DNA of 28,964 nucleotides from JBLFWJ01 sp047611425 (GTDB taxonomy: Bacteria; Bacteroidota; Bacteroidia; UBA10329), in NCBI GenBank assembly GCA_047611425.1, contig JBLFWJ010000019.1, positions 1-28,964 on the forward strand. Reading direction: 5' to 3'. The translations under genes and the position numbers were made by a program. The notes beneath the pieces were generated by a model that saw nothing but the letters and a program-made list of their open reading frames with translations, ran no database searches and was not told the DNA's origin. Positions 21,399 through 28,964 of the stretch are shown here, piece by piece; the stretch's first letter is position 1, and the number at the start of each line of letters is the position of its first letter.

Positions 21399-22973
21399 TT
21401 AACGTCTGCGTTTCTTCTTGGCTTTGACTTCGCGAGCTTTCCACTCGAAAATCGCCCATTGATTTAATGGCCTGTATTCATGCAACCATTGAAATCTTCC
21501 CAACTTCAATTCAGAAATACTGACATTCTTTAAAGGGGTGAGTTTAGCTGTTGGCTGTCCAAGAAAGACGATTCGTTCAACTTTATTACTGTCCAAGTGA
21601 ATATCTAAGTCACTGCTTTCAGACTTGTTAACGCTGTCTGGGTTTTTGCCTTCCTCTCCAGTATAGTAAAGAGTTTCCCCATTACCACGAACGTTAACTC
21701 TTTGCAATTTTCCTTCATTGAACTGGCCAATCATATGTCGGCCCTGAATCTGATTGAACATCAAACTATCCTCTTCAGAAACGATTAAAGAATTATGCCG
21801 CATAAAGAGTTGGTCAATCTTTGAGTCTCTCATCTGAATCCAAATGCTATCGGCTGTCAGTTGGTTGTCTTCTGACCAAAGAACGGGGTCTTTGAACATT
21901 CGAATTGTACTATCAACGTAGCTGTAAACCAGTGAATCGCAGCGACCAGACATATCGCTTTTAAAAAACTGAACATCGTGATAAGCAAACAGAATACGCT
22001 TTTCAAGTGTAGTGTCCTCAAAGCTATATAACGTGTCAGCATGTAAATAGAGTGTGTCTCCATCCATATTCTGCTTAAGAAGGGCCCGTTCTGTCATTAT
22101 CACTTTATCCTCCTTGGTAAAGTACTCTGCGTAATCACCCTCAATTAAAATTTTCTCAACCGTGTCTTTAATGGTGACGTTGCATACAGCTATGCCATAG
22201 CCTTTATTTCTATCATAGAAGATGCTGTCGCCAGCAATGCTTTGATTCTTAGCGTACATCACAGCATTCTTGTTGAATTGCGAAACATCCTTCTTTGTGT
22301 CAAACCATCCGTTTTCGCAATAGATAGTGTTCTCATCACTTACAATGGTGGTTGGGCCGAAGAAAAAAGACACTTCGGACTCCGTGTTGAATAACATTGA
22401 ATCGCAATTCATCACATATTTTGGATTTCGTAGTTCAACTGATTCAGTGAACAGGAAATTGTTTTGGTTCGAAAAGTAGACTCCAACTAAACTTGTTAGC
22501 GTGTCTTTGGCCGATGTTATTTTCCCTCCGTAGTAGTAATTGGCAATATCTGTCTCAAGGTCGTAATGAATGACATTAGACTCGAGAATCATTTCACCAT
22601 CGTCCATTTTGACGTTTTCAAGTGCTTTTGCTTTTTTCGTTTCCCCATCGTAAAAGAGTTTATCACACCAAGTAAACATTGAATCTCCCTTGTTGATGTG
22701 CACATGTCCAAATGCATCAAGACTATTAGTAGAGTAGAGGTATGCACTGTCGCAGTCCATCAACGTGCCTTCATGCTCAAATTGAACATTGCCGATTAAC
22801 CTACGTGCTTTATGACCAAGGCTCTCGTCATACTCGAGAACATCCGCTCTAATTAGCTTGATTTTCTTTTTCTCCTGAGCTTGAACGAGAATGCTCGGTA
22901 TCAGCATCAATATGACAAATGCCGTTAAAGAACGAGATAAGAGATTCAATTCGAACCGAATGATTCGCGCCAT
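21399..22973 (-). CDS. OstA/LptA-like periplasmic protein
   Basis: This 524-residue exported protein (signal peptide ending VQAQ, about residue 33) has repeated OstA/LptA beta-jellyroll segments: RADVLEYDESLGHKARRLIG, NVQFEHEGTLMDCDSAYLY, DKLFYDGETKKAKALENV, YCENGWFDTKKDVSQF and DSIFYDRNKGYGIA, then DSIWIQMRDSKIDQLFM. LptA bridges inner and outer membranes in LPS export, and Bacteroidota have long multi-module versions like this. The C-terminus is very basic (KKKRRR). It is read 10 bp after the TonB-dependent receptor gene, in the same operon. With lptD nearby, a role in LPS transport is the best inference. Confidence 0.85.
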   Translation of the reverse strand: MARIIRFELNLLSRSLTAFVILMLIPSILVQAQEKKKIKLIRADVLEYDESLGHKARRLIGNVQFEHEGTLMDCDSAYLYSTNSLDAFGHVHINKGDSMFTWCDKLFYDGETKKAKALENVKMDDGEMILESNVIHYDLETDIANYYYGGKITSAKDTLTSLVGVYFSNQNNFLFTESVELRNPKYVMNCDSMLFNTESEVSFFFGPTTIVSDENTIYCENGWFDTKKDVSQFNKNAVMYAKNQSIAGDSIFYDRNKGYGIAVCNVTIKDTVEKILIEGDYAEYFTKEDKVIMTERALLKQNMDGDTLYLHADTLYSFEDTTLEKRILFAYHDVQFFKSDMSGRCDSLVYSYVDSTIRMFKDPVLWSEDNQLTADSIWIQMRDSKIDQLFMRHNSLIVSEEDSLMFNQIQGRHMIGQFNEGKLQRVNVRGNGETLYYTGEEGKNPDSVNKSESSDLDIHLDSNKVERIVFLGQPTAKLTPLKNVSISELKLGRFQWLHEYRPLNQWAIFEWKAREVKAKKKRRR

Positions 22974-22983
22974 AACTGGTCAG

Positions 22984-25485
22984 TTAAAACTTGATGTTGA
23001 GTTTAACGTTGAGCTGTCGATCTGTAAGGTAATTCGGAACGGCATAGGACCTTCCTATTACATCGCTAATCCAGACATAGCTTAAAGTATTGTTGATCTG
23101 AAGCAAATTGAACACCTCCAAACTTACCCATGCAGACTTCATCCATCGGAACGGGTTCTTAGGTCCTAATTTCTTGTGCTCACCTTTTAACTGATACGAA
23201 AAACCTATGTCAACCCTTCTATAAGGTGGAATTCGAAGTGTGTCTCTAAACCGCTCGTTGTCTGGTGGTCCGAAAGGCATACCTGTTCCGAATACCAAAT
23301 TCAAATGCATTTTAAACTGCGGCAATCGAGGAACGTAATCCTGAAAGAACAATGCGAAATTGACACGTTGGTCTGTCGGCCTAGGAATGAATCCTGGCTC
23401 TTTTCGAATTGTACTAACCGCAACGGCATCCTCGGTAATACCAGGTACAATTTCTTCTCCGGCCGCATTAATTCCAACTTCGTAAAAATCATCTTTAAGA
23501 TCTTCCTGAACCGTCATAACTGAGATACTCGCCCAACTTTCAACGCCTTTCACAAATTCACCATTCAGCTTTAGGTCAATCCCAGTTGCAAATCCTGTGG
23601 CTCGGTTTCTACCTTGATAGCGAATTCGAACATTTTCGATCTCGTACGGCACAAGATCATCCATGTACTTGTAGTATGCTTCACCAACAAACTTGAATGG
23701 GCGACTCCAAGCTTTAAAATTGAAGTCTGCACCTAAAACTGCATGTACAGAAAGCTGAGCACGAACGTCCTTGCTAATCGTTCCATCCAAAGAACGTAAC
23801 TCACGATAAAAAGGAGGCTGGTAATACACCCCGCCAGAAACTCTGAACTGTACATCCTTTTTCCACCGAGGCTTGTAGGAATAATTAACTCTAGGGCTAG
23901 CTGTGAATTGATCGTTTAAGGTCCAGTAATTGAATCTAGCTCCAACCGTAAGATTGCTTCTAGACGAATCATTGAAGAACCAAGTGTTCTGTAAGAACCC
24001 AGTCATTCTGTGGGATGTAAGGTCAATCTCAGTTTTGATTACGTCTTGAACTTCAAGCGTATTCCCAGTATTTATTGGAAGAGAGTAACCAGAAGAGTCA
24101 ATCATAGTCCATTCTGAAAGTCTGTCGTTGATGTCTTCAACTTGGTACTTGGTTCCGAATCTCATAACTCGATGACCATCCACCCACTTTCCTTTTAAAG
24201 CGATATTGTAAACCTTAATGGTGAGGTAGTTCCTTGCGTGATTTAGGAAAGTTCCTATACCTCGATTAAAGGCTACTTCACCAAGATTGTCGCTTCCTAG
24301 ATCATTGTCTAATGCATCCAACCAATACTGCCCCTGTACATCAAAAGTTTCATCCTCGTTACTCTGATAAATTGAGCCGATAGCCTTTAATGATAGCTTA
24401 TCATTGATTTGGTGCTTAGAGGTAATCGCGCCAGTCACCGTTTCAAAACGATTCAATTCTTGGCCATCGAAAAACACAGTAAATCGCAGTGCTTCTGCTA
24501 TGGTTCCAAATTCTGTTTCTCTATTCTGAGGAACGAAATTGTAGCTATTGTTGGAGTAGTGTCCCAATACGCTCAATCTCCATTTTTCGGTAATGTCATA
24601 TTCTAACAGACCCTGCACATCAGCAAAGTGAGGGCGATAATCACCATCCGTGTCGAGACTTCCCAAGACATATCGATTACTCTTGTATCGTGCACCAAGG
24701 AGATAACTGAACTTTCTGTTCTTGGTTGCGCCTTCCAAATGCACAGCGCCACCTTGTAAACTTCCGGAAACTGATCCTCCGAATTTTTCGGGGCGTTTGT
24801 ACTTGATATCAAGAACGGAACTCATCTTGTCACCATACTTAGCTTCAAAACCTCCGGCAGAAAAACCAATTGATTCAACCATATCTGGATTGATAAAACT
24901 CAATCCTTCTTGTTGACCCGAACGAATCAGGAACGGACGATAAATCTCAATATCGTTTACATAGATTAGGTTTTCATCATAGTTTCCACCTCTAACGTTG
25001 TATTGAGAGCTCAATTCATTATTGGAAGAAACACCAGGTAAGGTTTTAATCAATGACTCAATACCACCTCCAGATGTAGGAATGACAATAGCCAACTTCG
25101 TGTCAATCCGCTGCATGGTGGTAGCTCGATTTCCCTCATCGGCAATTACCATTTCAGGGATTTGAGTCGACTTAATCTTCAATGGAACATCTAACCTCAT
25201 TCGTTCTCCAGCTTTCAAGTCAAAGCTGAATTGCGATTCTTGAAACGAGATATGTGAAACGATTACAAGAATCGTTTTCCCTGAAGGAACGTCTAATTCG
25301 AATTTTCCGTTTTTACCAGAAGTGGTGCCCGAAGCATCATCGATCAGACGAACGTTGGCATCAATTACGGGCTGCCCTTCAGGAGAGGTGATTGTTCCGA
25401 ATAGTGTGGCATTCTGACCGAACGTGAGGATCGAACTGAACAGAAAAACTGCTAGGGTCAGGTATGAGTATAGGAGTCGATACAA
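22984..25485 (-). CDS. TonB-dependent receptor with carboxypeptidase-regulatory N-terminal domain
   Basis: This 833-residue outer-membrane receptor has a signal peptide (ending LTFGQ, about residue 24), a CarboxypepD_reg-like beta-sandwich (about 25-110: LFGTITSPEGQPVIDANVRL), a plug (about 115-235: YNVRGGNYDENLIYVNDIEI, AGGFEAKYGDKMSSVLDI) and a 22-strand-type barrel ending in a strand that finishes with Phe (QLNVKLNIKF). No SusD-like lipoprotein is adjacent, so it is not a typical glycan-uptake pair. The start is TTG at 25485, with AGGA upstream; no ATG preserves the signal peptide. It lies 6 bp after the carboxypeptidase-like gene and 10 bp before the OstA-like gene, suggesting a shared envelope role. 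The substrate is unknown. Confidence 0.92.
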   Translation of the reverse strand: MYRLLYSYLTLAVFLFSSILTFGQNATLFGTITSPEGQPVIDANVRLIDDASGTTSGKNGKFELDVPSGKTILVIVSHISFQESQFSFDLKAGERMRLDVPLKIKSTQIPEMVIADEGNRATTMQRIDTKLAIVIPTSGGGIESLIKTLPGVSSNNELSSQYNVRGGNYDENLIYVNDIEIYRPFLIRSGQQEGLSFINPDMVESIGFSAGGFEAKYGDKMSSVLDIKYKRPEKFGGSVSGSLQGGAVHLEGATKNRKFSYLLGARYKSNRYVLGSLDTDGDYRPHFADVQGLLEYDITEKWRLSVLGHYSNNSYNFVPQNRETEFGTIAEALRFTVFFDGQELNRFETVTGAITSKHQINDKLSLKAIGSIYQSNEDETFDVQGQYWLDALDNDLGSDNLGEVAFNRGIGTFLNHARNYLTIKVYNIALKGKWVDGHRVMRFGTKYQVEDINDRLSEWTMIDSSGYSLPINTGNTLEVQDVIKTEIDLTSHRMTGFLQNTWFFNDSSRSNLTVGARFNYWTLNDQFTASPRVNYSYKPRWKKDVQFRVSGGVYYQPPFYRELRSLDGTISKDVRAQLSVHAVLGADFNFKAWSRPFKFVGEAYYKYMDDLVPYEIENVRIRYQGRNRATGFATGIDLKLNGEFVKGVESWASISVMTVQEDLKDDFYEVGINAAGEEIVPGITEDAVAVSTIRKEPGFIPRPTDQRVNFALFFQDYVPRLPQFKMHLNLVFGTGMPFGPPDNERFRDTLRIPPYRRVDIGFSYQLKGEHKKLGPKNPFRWMKSAWVSLEVFNLLQINNTLSYVWISDVIGRSYAVPNYLTDRQLNVKLNIKF

Positions 25486-25491
25486 GGCTTC

Positions 25492-26145
25492 CTATTTCTT
25501 TTTCTTACGCTTGAAGTCCCCATTCTTCCATGCTTTGATAAACTTTACCCAAGCCAATGGATTTAGAAGGTTGTTCGGAGGAAGTTGACCTGCGTGGTAC
25601 AACTGGGCTCGATGTTGCTGCATTGCATAGCGGAAATTCATACTGCCATCCATTGTCAAAGCCTCGGCACGCTCTTTCATTTCTGCTCGATCAAGGTTTC
25701 TCCGAGCAATATTTGCTGGATCCTCAGGCAGTTCCAATGCCATAAAAGCAGCGCGAAATTGCTCCTTGGTGGGCCAAGGATATATCACTGCTTCTCGTAG
25801 GAAAATCGTGTCCGTATCCATTACTTGAATCAGTGAATACCGATTACTTTTTAGGCTATCAGGAATGACGTATTCAACCTTCTTAAATCCAATTGAGGAA
25901 AACTCAATCGTGTCATTTTTTTCGGCCACAAAAGAGAAGTATCCGTAGTAATCACTTATAGTTCCTCTATGAGAATTCTTGATGATAATGTTTGTAAATG
26001 GAAGAGGAATCAAACTATCAGCGGCAACAACAACACCTGAGAATTGAATAAGGTCTTTGTCAAGTGGATTTTGAGCGACACTGCGTTCTCCAACTAAAAG
26101 AAGGAGCACAACTGCAAATAAAATCTTAAAGAATCGGGGTAGCAT
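25492..26145 (-). CDS. Exported carboxypeptidase-regulatory-like domain protein
   Basis: The 217-residue protein has a signal peptide (about 1-25, ending RSVAQ). One CarboxypepD_reg-like beta-sandwich follows (about 33-115: IQFSGVVVAADSLIPLPFTN, GTISDYYGYFSFVAEKNDTI, EFSSIGFKKVEY). The C-terminal half is charged and probably helical and ends FKRKKKK. Bacteroidota often pair such proteins with a TonB-dependent receptor, as here (6-bp spacing). It has no catalytic residues and its function is unknown. The Lys-rich tail could interact with nucleic acid, LPS phosphate or the inner membrane, but this is only a guess. Confidence 0.82.
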   Translation of the reverse strand: MLPRFFKILFAVVLLLLVGERSVAQNPLDKDLIQFSGVVVAADSLIPLPFTNIIIKNSHRGTISDYYGYFSFVAEKNDTIEFSSIGFKKVEYVIPDSLKSNRYSLIQVMDTDTIFLREAVIYPWPTKEQFRAAFMALELPEDPANIARRNLDRAEMKERAEALTMDGSMNFRYAMQQHRAQLYHAGQLPPNNLLNPLAWVKFIKAWKNGDFKRKKKK

Positions 26146-26176
26146 TCGCTAGGGTAACGTCAATTATATACAAGTA

Positions 26177-26695
26177 TTATCCAATCTTGAAATTCTCCAA
26201 AACTTCAATCAATGATAGTCTTAACTCGTCAGATGTATCCGCATCTTCAAGCATATGCGATTTCATTTTCTCAATGTTTCGGTCAAGTATTTCATTATCA
26301 ATTCCCGGTTCGAAATTCTCCACTATTGTTAGTGTTTCTAAACACACCAAAAAATCACCCTTCAGGTTGATATCGATAATGCTATCTAGTCTGTGTCGAA
26401 CATCTATACCGCTCTGCCAAACACATTCAAGCAACTTAGGTCGTAGTTCGTCAAACTTTGCATCAACTAACTCATCAATTAGTATGTCTATTGAAGGTTT
26501 GTCCTTCAAGTCATGAAAAAGCTGGAGGACCATTGCGTGAACCAACGTGTTGTCTCCTGTGATTAAACGTTGCATCAAAGGACCAACGAATGTGTGGTCT
26601 CCGCTTTTTCTAACTTTATCCAGAGCCTTATTCACAACGGCCTCATCCAAGGAAATCAATTGTTCCAAAACCTCTTTTCTCACACTGTCTTTCAT
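26177..26695 (-). CDS. Small HEAT-repeat-like protein
   Basis: The 172 residues are almost entirely helical and contain HEAT-like pairs (LEQLISLDEAVVNKALDKVR, VGPLMQRLITGDNTLVHAMV, DILIDELVDAKFDELRPKLL, ECVWQSGIDV). The protein is acidic with no signal peptide or membrane segment, so it is a cytoplasmic protein-interaction scaffold of unknown role. A TATCTTCG, one mismatch from the -7 consensus, lies 17 nt upstream of the ATG. It is 29 bp downstream of yggS and 31 bp before the carboxypeptidase-like gene, on the same strand. Confidence 0.75.
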   Translation of the reverse strand: MKDSVRKEVLEQLISLDEAVVNKALDKVRKSGDHTFVGPLMQRLITGDNTLVHAMVLQLFHDLKDKPSIDILIDELVDAKFDELRPKLLECVWQSGIDVRHRLDSIIDINLKGDFLVCLETLTIVENFEPGIDNEILDRNIEKMKSHMLEDADTSDELRLSLIEVLENFKIG

Positions 26696-26724
26696 GCCAA
26701 AATTTGAAGCTGCGAAGATACCTA

Positions 26725-27390
26725 TTAAAGCCGCTCGCCAAATATGGTAGAACCGACTCGAATCATAGTACTGCCTTCTGCAATAGCGATTTGATAATCA
26801 CCCGACATTCCCATGGAAATCTGGTTAAAACTTGGTTCCTTGGCAAAGTGATCAGTCTTTAATTGATTGAAGATTTCCTTAATCAATTTGAATTCATTTC
26901 GCACCAATCCCGTATCATCTGTGAATGTGGCCATACCCATAACGCCTCGTACCCGAATGTTGGACATAGCGGAGTAATCCACAGAATTCAGGATGACCGC
27001 AGCCACAGGTAAGGTCAACCCGAATTTTGCTTCCTCTTGGGCTACGTGAAATTGTAGAAGCACTTCGATAATCCGATGATTCTTTTCAGCTTGATCATTA
27101 ATTACCCCTAACAATTTGGCGCTGTCAACCGAATGAATCATTGATATGAAAGGTGCAATCTGCTTAACCTTCTTGCTTTGAAGGTGACCAATCATGTGCC
27201 ATTCAATGTCCTTCGGAAGTTCTTCTGACTTGGAAACTAACTCTTGAATTCTGTTCTCCCCGAAAATTCGTTGACCAGCGTTGTATGCCTCCATAACAGA
27301 CTCATTCGGTTTTGTCTTGGAAACCGCGACAAGGGTCACCGACTTTGATAATTCGGCTTTAACGCTTTTTAATTGGCTTGCAATGCTCAT
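26725..27390 (-). CDS. yggS: YggS-family pyridoxal-phosphate homeostasis protein
   Basis: This 221-residue alanine-racemase-fold protein binds PLP and buffers cellular PLP and amino/keto-acid balance without a known catalytic reaction. Family marks are all present: VAVSKTKP with PLP lysine K25, IFGENRIQEL, WHMIGHLQSKKVK, MGMATFTDD, and the phosphate-binding end SMGMSGDYQIAIAEGSTMIRVGSTIFGER. Length matches the family. TATCATTG, one mismatch from the -7 consensus, ends 7 nt before the ATG. It may head a five-gene minus-strand run down to 21399. Confidence 0.95.
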   Translation of the reverse strand: MSIASQLKSVKAELSKSVTLVAVSKTKPNESVMEAYNAGQRIFGENRIQELVSKSEELPKDIEWHMIGHLQSKKVKQIAPFISMIHSVDSAKLLGVINDQAEKNHRIIEVLLQFHVAQEEAKFGLTLPVAAVILNSVDYSAMSNIRVRGVMGMATFTDDTGLVRNEFKLIKEIFNQLKTDHFAKEPSFNQISMGMSGDYQIAIAEGSTMIRVGSTIFGERL

Positions 27391-27441
27391 TGATGGACAA
27401 TGATACGGAGTGGATCCTTTATGGACTGTGATTTAAGCCAC

Positions 27442-27470
27442 AAAAAAAGGCGACCATTTGGCCGCCTTTT
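27442..27470 (-). terminator. Intrinsic terminator of the sugar dehydrogenase gene
   Basis: On the minus strand, GGCGGCC and GGTCGCC pair (one A-C mismatch) around a 4-nt loop, extended by A/T pairs. The stem is followed by seven T residues (complement of 27442-27448). It lies 20 bp past the stop of the T9SS sugar dehydrogenase. The plus-strand reading also has a short T-run (27467-27470), but no plus-strand gene ends here. Confidence 0.75.
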
Positions 27471-27489
27471 AAATTTAGTTTCTGCAGTT

Positions 27490-28893
27490 TCAGTTAACCA
27501 CAAACGCCTTTGTGATTGTCCCTTCGTCATTGGTTGCTCGTAGGTAATAGTTACCAGCAGCTAACTTGTCTTTCGTTATAGTCGTGGAAGGTGAACTGAT
27601 TGTGTTTGTAAGCACTTGCTTTCCATCGTAGCTGATTACCTCGTACGTTTTGCCAATGAAATTATCTGAGAACGAAATGTTCATTCTATCATTCATTGGG
27701 TTAGGAGACAAGTTGATGAATTGGTTTTCTGACTTGTTGTCTTCAATACCAACAGCTGAATAGTCAAGGTTTCGGTACTCTACAATTTGGTTCGGGCCAG
27801 AACCGGGGTAACTCGGACCATTGGTTGCAAAATAAACAGAACCTGTGTATGGGTTCACACAAACATCTCTAAGTCTTCCGTAATTGCTGAAATACTCATC
27901 CTGACTAGTAATAGAAAGTCCATCTGTGCTCATGTGAATTACAGAAAGTCTTGAATCGCTTAAAGCAAATCCGCCTAAAACCGCCATCAAAACACTATTC
28001 TGCCATTCTGGTATTGCCGGGTGGTCATAATATTCTACACCATTAACGGCCGCACATGGAGAGAATTCTGCCAATGGTTCTCTAACGTTATTGGTGTTGC
28101 AGAAGCTAATTTCTGAGGTTGTGTTACAAGCTCCTTCAACATTTGGCCAGCCATAGTTTCTGTTTTCTTCAATGATGTTGAACTCATCACTATTGTTTTG
28201 ACCATGTTCACTACTATAAATGATTCCGTTTGGTCCTTGGCAAAGTCCCTGTGGATTTCTGTGGCCATAGCTATAAACATAGCTTGATGCACTAGGATTG
28301 TCGGCAGGAATTGAACCATCAAGGTTGATTCTTAAGAATTTACCGTTGTTGCTGTTCATGTTCTGCGCATTAGCAGTAGATCCAACATCTCCAGTTGACA
28401 TGAGTATCTTGCCGTCACCGGTGATCATGAGTCTAGATCCATCATGAATATTTGCGCCAGGAATATTATTCAGCAGAATAACTTCATTGCTCAATTGCTC
28501 CGTTCCAGAATTCCAATCAAAGCTTGAAAGACGCTCCTTAATCCCACCAGAAGAGTAGTTGTAAACCACGTAAACTTTAGGTGTGTTTTCGAAATCTGGA
28601 TGAAGAACCATACCGAGCATACCTCTTTCGCTTCCTGATGAAACAGCGCTTTGATGATTTAGAATAACCGTGTAATTACCGTTGGATGGATTTAATCGCA
28701 GGATTTGTCCACGCTTTTCTGTTAGCCAAATATGGTCGTCAGGTCCCCAGAGAATTTCCCATGGAATTTGAAGACCGGTGGCCACGACATTCTCTGTAAG
28801 AGTAGTCGCTCCAACTGTAATTGTTGGCTGTGCCTGGCATGCCATTCCTAGCATCAAAACGGCAACAAATGGAAGTATAGCTTTAAAATTCAT
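27490..28893 (-). CDS. Secreted PQQ-dependent sugar (aldose) dehydrogenase-like protein with T9SS type A sorting domain
   Basis: The 467-residue protein (from ATG 28893) begins with a signal peptide (about 1-22, MNFKAILPFVAVLMLGMACQAQ). A six-bladed GSDH-type propeller follows (about 30-370: TGLQIPWEILWGPDDHIWLTEK in outline, GSERGMLGMVLHP, NIHDGSRLMITGDGKI, YGHRNPQGLCQGPNGIIYSSEHG, NYGWPNVEG). This pattern is that of soluble PQQ aldose dehydrogenases, which oxidise sugars outside the cytoplasm. The last 75 residues are a type A T9SS domain (INLSPNPMNDRMNISF ... YEVISYDGKQVL ... AAGNYYLRATNDEG), so it should be exported across the outer membrane. An upstream in-frame TTG (28914) was not used because Met8 starts a clean signal peptide. 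A TAACTTCG box, one mismatch from consensus, lies 38-45 bp upstream of the start. Confidence 0.9.
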   Translation of the reverse strand: MNFKAILPFVAVLMLGMACQAQPTITVGATTLTENVVATGLQIPWEILWGPDDHIWLTEKRGQILRLNPSNGNYTVILNHQSAVSSGSERGMLGMVLHPDFENTPKVYVVYNYSSGGIKERLSSFDWNSGTEQLSNEVILLNNIPGANIHDGSRLMITGDGKILMSTGDVGSTANAQNMNSNNGKFLRINLDGSIPADNPSASSYVYSYGHRNPQGLCQGPNGIIYSSEHGQNNSDEFNIIEENRNYGWPNVEGACNTTSEISFCNTNNVREPLAEFSPCAAVNGVEYYDHPAIPEWQNSVLMAVLGGFALSDSRLSVIHMSTDGLSITSQDEYFSNYGRLRDVCVNPYTGSVYFATNGPSYPGSGPNQIVEYRNLDYSAVGIEDNKSENQFINLSPNPMNDRMNISFSDNFIGKTYEVISYDGKQVLTNTISSPSTTITKDKLAAGNYYLRATNDEGTITKAFVVN

Positions 28894-28964
28894 TGTAGAT
28901 AGTTGTGGGTTCAATGGTGCAATTCGGGCTCGAAGTTAACGATCCTACTTTTTAAGTTGAGTCA

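Noticed and set aside
22984..25485. SusC-type glycan uptake receptor
   Set aside because: No SusD partner or glycoside hydrolase gene is nearby and the operon partners are envelope proteins.
28894..28914. TTG start for the sugar dehydrogenase
   Set aside because: The extra residues (MNPQLST) derive from a repeat-like leader; Met8 begins a normal signal peptide.

Overview
The window looks like a chromosomal segment from a marine-type Bacteroidota bacterium, probably Flavobacteriia or a Cryomorphaceae relative. The evidence is a type IX secretion sorting domain on a predicted sugar dehydrogenase, the remains of a gliding-motility/SprB-type protein, a TonB-dependent receptor with a carboxypeptidase-regulatory N-terminus, Bacteroidota-type KdsA, and repeated matches to the Bacteroidota -7 promoter element TAnnTTTG. 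Base composition is moderately AT-rich by eye and coding density is high. I see no tRNA, rRNA, CRISPR array, insertion sequence or prophage gene.

Left part (1-4972): a truncated membrane protein gene at the edge, then uvrD/pcrA translationally coupled to a membrane protein of unknown function, then the wreck of a large SprB-repeat adhesin. The wreck keeps a promoter-like box, a possible start, two SprB repeats (one with a stop codon), a PKD-like domain and the gliding-motility C-terminal domain.

Kdo block (4992-7176): kdsC faces away from kdsD-kdsA, which overlap by 8 bp. Together they supply three successive steps towards Kdo, the sugar linking lipid A to the LPS core. Downstream is a 577-bp gap with several hairpins, a 58-bp fossil of a second kdsA and a possible 36-residue membrane protein.

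Middle part (7537-13172): terC and a TPR/SPOR protein in one operon; a DUF1761-type gene broken by a stop and a frameshift; a BtuF-like binding protein without a signal peptide whose start codon touches a terminator; cystathionine beta-synthase; and a SAM methyltransferase.

Envelope hub (13193-26145): lptD is divergent from a plus-strand run amiC - mlaD - membrane Fe-S protein - CCG-domain Fe-S protein - a small Bacteroidota family. This run meets head-on a minus-strand run of a carboxypeptidase-like protein, a TonB-dependent receptor and an OstA/LptA-like protein. LPS export, phospholipid transport and peptidoglycan cleavage genes thus surround a predicted quinone-linked Fe-S electron-transfer module.

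Right end (26177-28893): a HEAT-like protein and YggS, probably feeding into the same minus-strand operon, then a terminator and a secreted PQQ-type sugar dehydrogenase with a T9SS type A tail.

The strongest unusual signals are the two decayed genes, the kdsA fossil beside a large palindrome, promoter boxes only 4-7 nt before start codons (leaderless mRNAs), and the Fe-S module inside the envelope cluster. I found no clear novel multi-gene system such as a defence island.
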